From positions 1 through 11,356 of the forward strand of contig PMMN01000099.1 of the NCBI GenBank assembly GCA_003162235.1: a stretch of DNA of 11,356 nucleotides, read 5' to 3'. Positions 7,352 through 11,356 of the stretch are shown here, piece after piece; the first letter of the stretch is position 1, and every line of letters begins with the position of its first letter. The notes below the pieces were generated by a model. It did not search any database. It was not told the origin of the DNA and was given only the letters and a program-made list of their open reading frames with translations. The DNA comes from Actinomycetota bacterium (GTDB lineage Bacteria > Actinomycetota > Thermoleophilia > Gaiellales > Gaiellaceae). Position numbers and translations under genes: made by a program.

Positions 7352-7834
7352 CTATTCCTCGCTCTCGTTCTTCCCCTCGTCGGTCTCGGTCTCGAACTCC
7401 TCGCCGAAGCTGCGCTCGCGCTCACGGGCCGCAAACCTCGCCGCCGCCATCGCGGCCGAGAGATCTCGCTCGGTCTTGAGCGCGGCCAGCCCGTGCATGA
7501 GCCCTGCCGTCCAGGCCGCGAGCTTCTGCGCCGGCAGCTTGACGACCCCGGCGATCGCCCGCAGGACGGTATCGACGCTCTCGACGGCATCGACGGCGCT
7601 GTCGGTGACCACGTCGAGCTTGTCGAGCTGATCGTTGACACGGTCGATCGAGCCACCCGCCTTGTTGATCACCGGAACCAGCTCCTGCTCGACGCCGCCG
7701 ATCAGCGAGGAGGCACGCCCGAACATCCCCCCCAGGCGGAAGAGCGCATATCCGAGCGCCAGCCCTACGGCGACGAGAAAGAAGCTGAGAGCGACATAGG
7801 CGATGTCGCCGGCGGTGGAAGAGAGTGTAAGCAT
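7352..7834 (-). CDS. DUF948-like single-pass membrane protein
   Basis: 160-residue protein with one N-terminal membrane helix (about 11-33, IAYVALSFFLVAVGLALGYA), then an amphipathic region of regularly spaced hydrophobics (GGVEQELVPVINKAGGSIDRVNDQLDKL and onward to about 110), and a charged Glu-rich tail. Length and layout resemble the DUF948/YtxG family, where the Bacillus member belongs to the general stress regulon. I set the start at ATG 7834, because the longer in-frame reading would overlap mnmA and add an unlikely Pro/Arg-rich leader before the helix. It starts 10 nt after the mnmA stop. TAAGAT, which includes that stop codon, ends 7 nt before the ATG and may be a leaderless promoter. 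Its tight link to the anti-sigma and sigma genes suggests one regulon; biochemical function is unknown. Confidence 0.75.
   Translation of the reverse strand: MLTLSSTAGDIAYVALSFFLVAVGLALGYALFRLGGMFGRASSLIGGVEQELVPVINKAGGSIDRVNDQLDKLDVVTDSAVDAVESVDTVLRAIAGVVKLPAQKLAAWTAGLMHGLAALKTERDLSAAMAAARFAARERERSFGEEFETETDEGKNESEE
7355..7360 (-). promoter_or_regulatory. Ribosome binding site deciding the TTG start of the anti-sigma gene
   Basis: GAGGAA on the minus strand ends 6 nt before the TTG at 7348. It overlaps the last codons of the DUF948-like gene. It supports TTG over the GTG four codons further in, and is the best-spaced Shine-Dalgarno I found in the window. Confidence 0.6.
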
Positions 7835-7841
7835 CGGGACG

Positions 7842-7847
7842 ATCTTA
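7842..7847 (-). promoter_or_regulatory. Possible -10 box for the DUF948-sigma module
   Basis: TAAGAT on the minus strand is formed by the mnmA TAA stop plus GAT, and ends 7 nt before the ATG at 7834, where no Shine-Dalgarno is present. This would give the module its own leaderless transcript separate from mnmA. Part of the hexamer is fixed by the stop codon, so the match is weaker evidence. Confidence 0.3.
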
Positions 7848-9107
7848 GGTGCTCCGGGCGGATGTGACCAAACCAAAGCCGACAACTGCCTCCTCATCGT
7901 AGAGGACGGCGGCCTGACCGGGCGCAACCGCGTAGGCGGGCTCGGCGAGCCTGAGCCGGAATCCCGCGGCGAGAGACTCCACCTCGGCGGGAAGCGCAGG
8001 CGACCGGTAGCGGAGCTTGACCTCGGCCCGATCGACGGGGAGATAGAGCTTTCCGCGAACGTCGACCCGCCGCCGTCCCAGCGCCTGCTCGGGACCGACC
8101 GCGACGCGATTTGCCCTCACCCGCGTCTCGATCACGTACAGCGGCCCCGACTTGCCGGCAACGCCGAGCCCGCGGCGCTGACCGGGCGTGAAACGCCAGT
8201 AGCCGCCATGCTCGCCGAGCCGGTTTCCCTTCTCGTCCACGATCTCGCCCCTGCGCGGGGCCAGACCGCGGCGCTCGAGGAAGTCGCGGTAGTCGGCTCC
8301 GCCCAGAAAGCACGCCTCCTGGCTCTCGGCCCGGTCGGCGACCGTGAGCCGGGCGGCCTTGGCACGCTCGCGGGTCTCGGCCTTGGTCAGCTCGGCGAGC
8401 GGGAACCAGAGTCGTTCGAGCAGCCTTGGATCGACCCCGGCGAGCATGTAGGACTGATCCTTCTCGCGATCGCGGGCACGGGCCAGGAGCAGCTTTCCCT
8501 GATGCTCGAGCAGGCGCGCGTAGTGACCGCTCGCCAGCCGGGAAGCGCCGGCACGCTTCGTAAAGGCGAGCAGCCGCTCGAACCGGAAGCTGCCGTTGCA
8601 ACGAACGCACGGGTTCGGCGTCCGGCCGCCCGCGTAGGAGCGTACGAACGGCTCGACTACCTCTCTGCAGAACTGCTCGCGCAGATCGAGCGTGACGTGC
8701 GGGAGCCCGAGCCGGTGACAGGTGACTCGCGCCAGGCGCACCGAGTCCGGCGAGCAGCAGGCCCTCTCGATATCGGGGCCCGCCGGGTCGATCCAGAGCC
8801 GGAGCGTGACCCCGATCGCCTTCGGGGCCGCCTTCAGCAACGCGACAGCGCTGTCGACACCGCCGCTCATGGCTACCGCAGTCCGCTCCGGATCCGGCGC
8901 CGCGCGAAACACCGGCCCGATCGCCGCCGCCAGCGCCTCGACCGCCAGCGGCTCGCCCCCGACAGCCGCCGCCTCTAGCAGACTCAGCCCAGGCAGGGAC
9001 TCGTCCAAGCCGTCCGCATCCGCCTCGACGATGCGCTCCCCGCGCAGTCGCAGCCGCACCGAGGTCCACTCGCCGCCAACAGTCGCATCCCCGAAAGCTG
9101 TCCTCAC
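7845..9107 (-). CDS. mnmA: tRNA-specific 2-thiouridylase MnmA with N-terminal extension
   Basis: ATP-dependent thiolase that makes 2-thiouridine at wobble U34 of Lys, Glu and Gln tRNAs, taking sulfur from a cysteine desulfurase. The canonical enzyme spans residues about 77-420: PP-loop SGGVDS (81-86), CCSPDSVRLAR (117-127), TPNPCVRCN (163-171, Cys170 aligning with the first catalytic Cys), GHYAR (194-198), KDQSYML (216-222), and SQEACFLGG (242-250, Cys246 the second catalytic Cys), then the C-terminal barrel. About 76 residues precede the PP-loop domain, an extra segment not found in E. coli MnmA. The start is GTG at 9107, with no Shine-Dalgarno but TAGCCT 6 nt upstream. No desulfurase gene is visible here. 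A probable 6S RNA gene lies upstream. Confidence 0.94.
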   Translation of the reverse strand: MRTAFGDATVGGEWTSVRLRLRGERIVEADADGLDESLPGLSLLEAAAVGGEPLAVEALAAAIGPVFRAAPDPERTAVAMSGGVDSAVALLKAAPKAIGVTLRLWIDPAGPDIERACCSPDSVRLARVTCHRLGLPHVTLDLREQFCREVVEPFVRSYAGGRTPNPCVRCNGSFRFERLLAFTKRAGASRLASGHYARLLEHQGKLLLARARDREKDQSYMLAGVDPRLLERLWFPLAELTKAETRERAKAARLTVADRAESQEACFLGGADYRDFLERRGLAPRRGEIVDEKGNRLGEHGGYWRFTPGQRRGLGVAGKSGPLYVIETRVRANRVAVGPEQALGRRRVDVRGKLYLPVDRAEVKLRYRSPALPAEVESLAAGFRLRLAEPAYAVAPGQAAVLYDEEAVVGFGLVTSARST

Positions 9108-9113
9108 GCAGTC

Positions 9114-9119
9114 AGGCTA
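9114..9119 (-). promoter_or_regulatory. Possible -10 box for a leaderless mnmA mRNA
   Basis: TAGCCT on the minus strand has the TANNNT pattern and ends 6 nt before the mnmA GTG. No Shine-Dalgarno lies between. The match is weaker than those of alaS and ruvX, and no -35 is evident. Confidence 0.3.
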
Positions 9120-9273
9120 GCCGAGCGCGGAGCCCTGGTTCGGCCGCCGCGACCGACCTGCGCGGGCGCGGCTCAGCACACGCCGTCCTCATCAGCGGTC
9201 GAACTCAAGCCGCCCCAAACCCAAACCGGACCTCGTTCCGAATCACGGCCAGCCCTCCCCGCTCGTAGGAACA
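9120..9273. other. Intergenic remainder upstream of mnmA
   Basis: Between the second repeat copy and the mnmA promoter region. I see no ORF with coding character, no tRNA and no clear terminator. Minus-strand G-rich runs (for example GGTTTGGGTTTGGGG near 9205-9220) are the only notable composition. It probably serves as spacer or 5' regulatory DNA for mnmA. Confidence 0.4.
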
Positions 9274-9365
9274 GGCAAGACACCCGCGCTGAAAGCGCGG
9301 TGGCTCGCTCTCGATAATCGCCACCGTAAGTCGCAAGGCCTTCGAAGGAGGCGGACTTTCGGCGG
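9274..9365 (-). repeat. Two-hairpin 92-nt repeat element, copy 2
   Basis: On the minus strand, hairpin 1 has arms CCGCCG-A-AAGT (9365-9355) and ACTT-A-CGGTGG (9331-9321), with an A/A mismatch and a G-U wobble that pairs only in minus-strand RNA. Hairpin 2 has an outer stem AGCGAG (9309-9304) with CTTGCC (9279-9274) and an inner stem CCGCGCT-TTC-AGCGCGG (9300-9284). It aligns without gaps to 9696-9605 at 68 of 92 positions by hand count. It starts one base after the T-run of the 6S RNA terminator. It lacks the T-run that makes copy 1 a terminator. Confidence 0.7.
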
Positions 9366-9366
9366 G

Positions 9367-9392
9367 AAAAGAGGGGGGCCGAAGCCCCCCTC
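9367..9392 (-). terminator. Intrinsic terminator of the probable 6S RNA
   Basis: On the minus strand a perfect 9-bp stem GAGGGGGGC / GCCCCCCTC (9392-9384 with 9379-9371) closes a UUCG tetraloop and is followed at once by TTTT (9370-9367). No coding gene ends just upstream, so it must end a non-coding transcript. Confidence 0.85.
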
Positions 9393-9553
9393 GCGAATTC
9401 CACCCTGCCGCAACTTCGCGCCCAAGTGAACCTGGTAAGCCAGGTGGGTGCCCTGCCTCGCTTCGGCGCCAGGCGCTTCCGCTCGGACGCAGGCTCCCTT
9501 TTACTTGGTGTTGGTTCTACGTTGTCGCACGAAGCTCCAAACAGGGTCGAACC
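9371..9553 (-). ncRNA. ssrS: Probable 6S RNA
   Basis: 6S RNA mimics an open promoter and binds RNA polymerase holoenzyme. Between its own -10 and terminator, this roughly 180-nt minus-strand transcript has the expected architecture. The closing stem is GGTTC-G-ACCCTG (9553-9542) with CAGGGT-G-GAATT (9407-9396). After an internal loop, CTTCGTGC (9534-9527) pairs with GCGCGAAG (9421-9414). The central bubble carries a 3'-side hairpin ACCTGG-CTTA-CCAGGT (9445-9430), like that of other 6S RNAs. An imperfect GC-rich apical stem contains CCTGC (9493-9489) with GCAGG (9456-9452). No plausible protein is encoded. A location near mnmA fits: bsrA, a 6S gene of Bacillus subtilis, lies close to mnmA. The call rests on hand folding; another structured RNA is possible. 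Confidence 0.65.
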
Positions 9554-9558
9554 GTTTC

Positions 9559-9564
9559 ACTGTA
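9559..9564 (-). promoter_or_regulatory. Candidate -10 box of the 6S-like RNA
   Basis: TACAGT on the minus strand ends 5 nt before the first paired base of the predicted closing stem, so +1 would fall at about 9552-9553. TTGCGC at 9590-9585 is a possible -35, but the 20-nt spacing is long. Confidence 0.4.
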
Positions 9565-9604
9565 GCGCGCACCTCGAGCCCTCAGCGCAAGATCGCCCAC
9601 GACC

Positions 9605-9696
9605 AGCGAGGAACGCGCGCCGCAGGCGCGATAACTCGCTCTAGAAAAACACCGACGGAAGTTGCCATGCCTCCGAAGGAGGCGGACTTCCGTCGG
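9605..9696 (-). repeat. Two-hairpin 92-nt repeat element, copy 1
   Basis: On the minus strand, hairpin 1 pairs CCGACGGAAGT (9696-9686) with ACTTCCGTCGG (9662-9652), with an inner hairpin GCCTCC-TTC-GGAGGC. Hairpin 2 pairs AGCGAG (9640-9635) with CTCGCT (9610-9605), enclosing CGCGCC-TGC-GGCGCG (9630-9616). The same fold with substituted pairs recurs at 9365-9274. It begins directly after the stop codon of the RlpA-like gene, and its first hairpin doubles as that gene's terminator. Confidence 0.7.
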
Positions 9697-9697
9697 T
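9645..9697 (-). terminator. Intrinsic terminator of the envelope operon
   Basis: A perfect 12-bp inverted repeat, ACCGACGGAAGT (9697-9686) with ACTTCCGTCGGT (9662-9651), holds an inner 6-bp hairpin. It is followed after one G by TTTTT (9649-9645). It starts at the base after the TGA stop of the upstream gene. It separates that operon from the 6S-like RNA. Confidence 0.85.
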
Positions 9698-10120
9698 TCA
9701 ACGGGCGAAGCGCCAGCGTACGTCTGTCACCGCGTCGATACCGAGCCTGGCCGCTAGCGCCGGGGTCAGATCGAGCCCCAGGCCGGGAACGTAGGGCCCG
9801 CGTTCGAGCACCTCAGTGAGCACCTGTGTGTGGCCGTAGGCGATGAAGATCCGCGCCCCGCAGGGGAGACTCGGATGAGCCACGCCGTAGGTCTTGGACC
9901 CGATAGTCACGCCGCAGGCCGTCTGCTTTCCCTTCGCGCTGAGCTCGAGAATGCCGGCCCGAACAACGTTCCAGTTACTCCCGGGGGCGGGCACCGCCTG
10001 GATCGGTGAGCCCGAAGACGAGGAGCTTCCGCTCAGCTTGTGAGCGAGCTCAAAGGTCACGAGCAGCGCGACGAGCGCGATCGCCGCGAGCAACCCCAGA
10101 CGCTGAGCGACAAGTCTCAC
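9698..10120 (-). CDS. Membrane-anchored RlpA-like double-psi beta-barrel protein
   Basis: 140-residue exported protein: an uncleaved-looking signal anchor (about 8-27, LGLLAAIALVALLVTFELA), a Ser-rich linker (30-38), then a double-psi beta-barrel domain (about 55-140). The RlpA-like signature is present as GVAHPSLPCGARIFIAYG (79-96) and ERGPYVPGLGLDLTPALAARLG (106-127). His82 aligns with the conserved catalytic-region His of RlpA lytic transglycosylases. The DRGP Asp is replaced by Glu106, so cleavage activity is uncertain. Cys69 and Cys87 could form a disulfide outside the cell. The start is GTG at 10120, overlapping the preceding gene's stop as GTGA, so it is translationally coupled. It ends right at a strong terminator. 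A cell-wall role is inferred; it may only bind glycan. Confidence 0.75.
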   Translation of the reverse strand: MRLVAQRLGLLAAIALVALLVTFELAHKLSGSSSSSGSPIQAVPAPGSNWNVVRAGILELSAKGKQTACGVTIGSKTYGVAHPSLPCGARIFIAYGHTQVLTEVLERGPYVPGLGLDLTPALAARLGIDAVTDVRWRFAR

Positions 10121-11025
10121 GGCCCGGCAGGCCCGCGCACGAGATCGCCGAACGACTCGTTCGCGAGCTCGTCGAACTCGGGCGGGAGCTGCCCGTCGGA
10201 GTCCGCGAATTCACGCAGGTAAACCAGCAGAAGCGAGCGCTCGTAATCGCGCTCCGCGTCCGGTTTGGTGTTCGCCGCCAGCATCCGCTCGAGCTGCCAC
10301 ACATTCCAGCCACCGGCGGCGTGCGTGTGCCTGGTCTCGCCCGGACTGGCAGCGAACTCGGCCAGTAACAAGCGGCGCTCCGGTTCGGGCTCCGGTTCGG
10401 GCTCTGGTTCGGGCTCCGGCTCGGGCGGCTTATCTTCCTCGGCCCGCTCTTTGGCTTCGCGCTCTACCAGCTCGCGCTCGACTCGTTCGCGTTCGGCTTT
10501 CTCTCGCTCGGCGCGTTCGCGTTCGGCTCGTTCGCGTTCGGCTCGACCTGCTCGCTCACGCTCCGCCTGCTCGCGCTCCGCCTGTTCGTTTTCCACTCGT
10601 TCGCGCTCCGCCTGCTCGCGGGCTCTCACGGCCTCGGCCGCGATCACCTCGGGCGGCAGTGTGGCGTCACGCTCGTGCAGCTCGGCGACCAGCTGCTCGA
10701 GGATCGGCCGGACCGTGACCGGCGCCTCCACCTGCCTTGCCTCGCTGACGCTGGAGTTGGACGGAGGGAGCAAGGGCGCGCTCGGATCGGCGCCTCGGTA
10801 CTGCGCCGCCGTCTCGCGCTGCGTGCGCCGCCGCTCTGACCGCTCACGCCGGGCGAGGCCATCGAGCCACGTCTCGTACACGAAGACGAGTGCGTAGGCG
10901 CCGAAGATGGCGATGACGGTAACCATCAGCGACGCATCGAAAACCTTCCAGGCGACCAGCCAGGCGGCGAGTATTAAGGCTACCCCGAGCACGAAACTCG
11001 GCTTTAAGCGCAACTTCCCCAACAT
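10117..11025 (-). CDS. Two-helix membrane protein with charged coiled coil and Pro-Glu repeat
   Basis: 302-residue protein of unknown function. Two membrane helices lie at about 11-28 and 32-50 with a very short turn. A basic stretch (58-70, RRERSERRRTQRE) suggests that the rest is cytoplasmic. Residues 131-197 are almost entirely Glu, Arg and Ala in an ERAERE pattern, either a coiled coil or a long single alpha-helix. A (PE)n tract occupies 200-217. A compact C-terminal domain follows, WNVWQLERMLA and RDYERSLLLVYLREFADSDGQLPPEFDELANESFGDLV (240-296), which I do not recognise. The ATG start has GGAG about 10 nt upstream. It overlaps the RlpA-like gene by 4 nt, suggesting a shared envelope function. 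Confidence 0.8.
   Translation of the reverse strand: MLGKLRLKPSFVLGVALILAAWLVAWKVFDASLMVTVIAIFGAYALVFVYETWLDGLARRERSERRRTQRETAAQYRGADPSAPLLPPSNSSVSEARQVEAPVTVRPILEQLVAELHERDATLPPEVIAAEAVRAREQAERERVENEQAEREQAERERAGRAERERAERERAEREKAERERVERELVEREAKERAEEDKPPEPEPEPEPEPEPEPERRLLLAEFAASPGETRHTHAAGGWNVWQLERMLAANTKPDAERDYERSLLLVYLREFADSDGQLPPEFDELANESFGDLVRGPAGP
10378..10428 (-). repeat. Hexanucleotide repeat encoding Pro-Glu
   Basis: Seen on the plus strand as alternating GGCTCC/GGTTCG-like hexamers. On the coding strand they encode about eight Pro-Glu dipeptides (residues 200-217 of the coiled-coil membrane protein). Third-base variation between units suggests that the repeat is old and kept for the protein sequence. 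Confidence 0.75.
10435..10635 (-). repeat. Degenerate tandem repeat encoding the Glu/Arg/Ala helix
   Basis: Repeated GCTCG/CGTTCG/CGCTC motifs on the plus strand encode the ERAERE-type segment, residues 131-197. Unit length is loose (about 9-18 nt), typical of slippage-prone coding repeats. Confidence 0.6.
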
Positions 11026-11027
11026 CT

Positions 11028-11096
11028 CTAGTCGTCTCCGTCTTCCGCCCGGTTTTGCCCGAGCCAGCGGATCAGCTCATTTTCGACATCGATCAT
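11028..11096 (-). CDS. Possible 22-residue micro-ORF before the coiled-coil membrane gene
   Basis: ATG at 11096 opens a frame beginning MIDVENELIRWLGQ and ending in an acidic tail, with its TAG stop only 2 nt before the ATG at 11025. The composition (amphipathic start, acidic end) looks more like coding sequence than the surrounding gap. There is no Shine-Dalgarno. It is in the same frame as the Pro-rich ORF that stops at 11148. It could be a coupling leader peptide or a true small protein, or it could be chance. Confidence 0.3.
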   Translation of the reverse strand: MIDVENELIRWLGQNRAEDGDD

Positions 11097-11147
11097 GGCA
11101 GAAGCAAACGCTGCCGAGCGCCGGGACGAGACGGTACCGCACCTCGA

Positions 11148-11356
11148 CTAGGGGAACCGCGGCGGCTCTTCTCGAGTCGGCGGCTCTTCCTCAGGTGGAG
11201 TGGACTCGTCCTCGCGTGGAGTGGACTTGTCCTCGGAGCCCTGCGAGCCCCATCTCCAGCCTTCGCTCGTCTCGCCGCTGGGCTTGGCCGGCGTCTCGGC
11301 CTCCTCGGTCTCCGGCTCGGTTGCCTGCTCCACGGGAGTGGGAGTGGGAGTGGGAG
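11148..11356 (-). CDS. C-terminal tail of a Pro/Thr/Glu-rich protein, cut by the window edge
   Basis: The frame is open to the right edge, so only the last 69 or so residues are visible. The visible part starts with Pro-Thr repeats, runs through VEQATEPETEEAETPAKPSG, a small aromatic patch SEGWRWGSQG, then tandem acidic Pro/Ser/Thr units (DKSTPRE, DESTPPE, EEPPTR, EEPPRF). It has no catalytic motif and looks disordered, like the linker or tail of a surface or membrane protein. Its stop is 122 nt before the next clear gene on the same strand, so it may be the first visible member of the envelope operon. A GTG at 11333 could be read as a start, but the open frame beyond it argues that the gene begins outside the window. 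Confidence 0.55.
   Translation of the reverse strand, partial: PTPTPTPVEQATEPETEEAETPAKPSGETSEGWRWGSQGSEDKSTPREDESTPPEEEPPTREEPPRFP
11195..11235. repeat. Tandem 21-nt duplication in the Pro-rich tail
   Basis: Copies at 11195-11214 and 11216-11235 match at 19 of 20 bases with a 21-nt period. They encode consecutive seven-residue units DKSTPRE and DESTPPE on the minus strand. Confidence 0.7.
11334..11356. repeat. GGGAGT hexamer repeat encoding Pro-Thr
   Basis: Nearly four GGGAGT units run to the window edge on the plus strand, encoding Pro-Thr on the minus strand. Four G3 runs with AGT loops also fit a quadruplex pattern on the non-mRNA strand. Confidence 0.75.

Noticed and set aside
7803..8978. 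391-codon plus-strand ORF opposite mnmA
   Set aside because: It is a shadow of MnmA, whose catalytic motifs are intact on the other strand.
9173..9425. Two minus-strand ORFs over the 9.2-9.4 kb gap
   Set aside because: They run through the 6S terminator hairpin and the repeat and have no protein-like features. RNA structure explains the sequence better.
9230..9700. tmRNA or RNase P RNA as the identity of the non-coding gene
   Set aside because: I found no tRNA-Ala-like ends or tag ORF, and no GAGGAAAGUCC-type RNase P core. The rod-like fold fits 6S better.
9250..9700. CRISPR array
   Set aside because: Only two diverged copies, 331 nt apart and without regular spacers.

Overview
This window reads as chromosomal DNA of a GC-rich actinobacterium. 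The gene content fits a deep-branching class such as Thermoleophilia (Solirubrobacterales/Gaiellales-like). That placement is inferred from the conserved alaS-ruvX-mltG-aroE-aroC order (also seen in mycobacteria), the SigB/SigF-type sigma factor with a small RsbW-like partner, and frequent GTG/TTG starts; no marker gene was searched. Every convincing gene lies on the minus strand, so transcription runs from high to low coordinates.

Right end (11356 to 9698): the tail of an off-window Pro/Thr/Glu-rich protein, a possible 22-residue micro-ORF, a two-helix membrane protein with a long charged coiled coil and a Pro-Glu repeat, and, in a 4-nt GTGA overlap, a membrane-anchored RlpA-like double-psi beta-barrel protein. 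This looks like a small cell-envelope operon. It ends at a strong intrinsic terminator at about 9645-9697.

Non-coding block (9697 to 9108): this is the most unusual part. A probable 6S RNA (about 9553-9371), with its own -10 box and a UUCG-loop terminator, sits between two copies of a 92-nt, two-hairpin repeat (9696-9605 and 9365-9274). The copies align without gaps at about 74% identity, and both fold on the minus strand.

Middle (9107 to 6201): mnmA (tRNA 2-thiouridylase) with an extra N-terminal segment, a DUF948-like membrane protein, a degenerate RsbW-like anti-sigma factor and a SigB/SigF-family sigma factor. The last three look like a stress or envelope-response module placed between mnmA and alaS.

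Left (6101 to 260): alaS, ruvX, mltG, aroE and aroC, the conserved actinobacterial housekeeping cluster for alanyl-tRNA synthesis, Holliday junction/rRNA processing, glycan-strand termination and the shikimate pathway. No gene is supported in 1-259.

Five genes (mnmA, the DUF948 gene, alaS, ruvX, aroC) lack a well-placed Shine-Dalgarno sequence. Each instead has a TANNNT hexamer 6-8 nt before its start codon, which suggests leaderless mRNAs and several internal promoters in what otherwise looks like one long operon.
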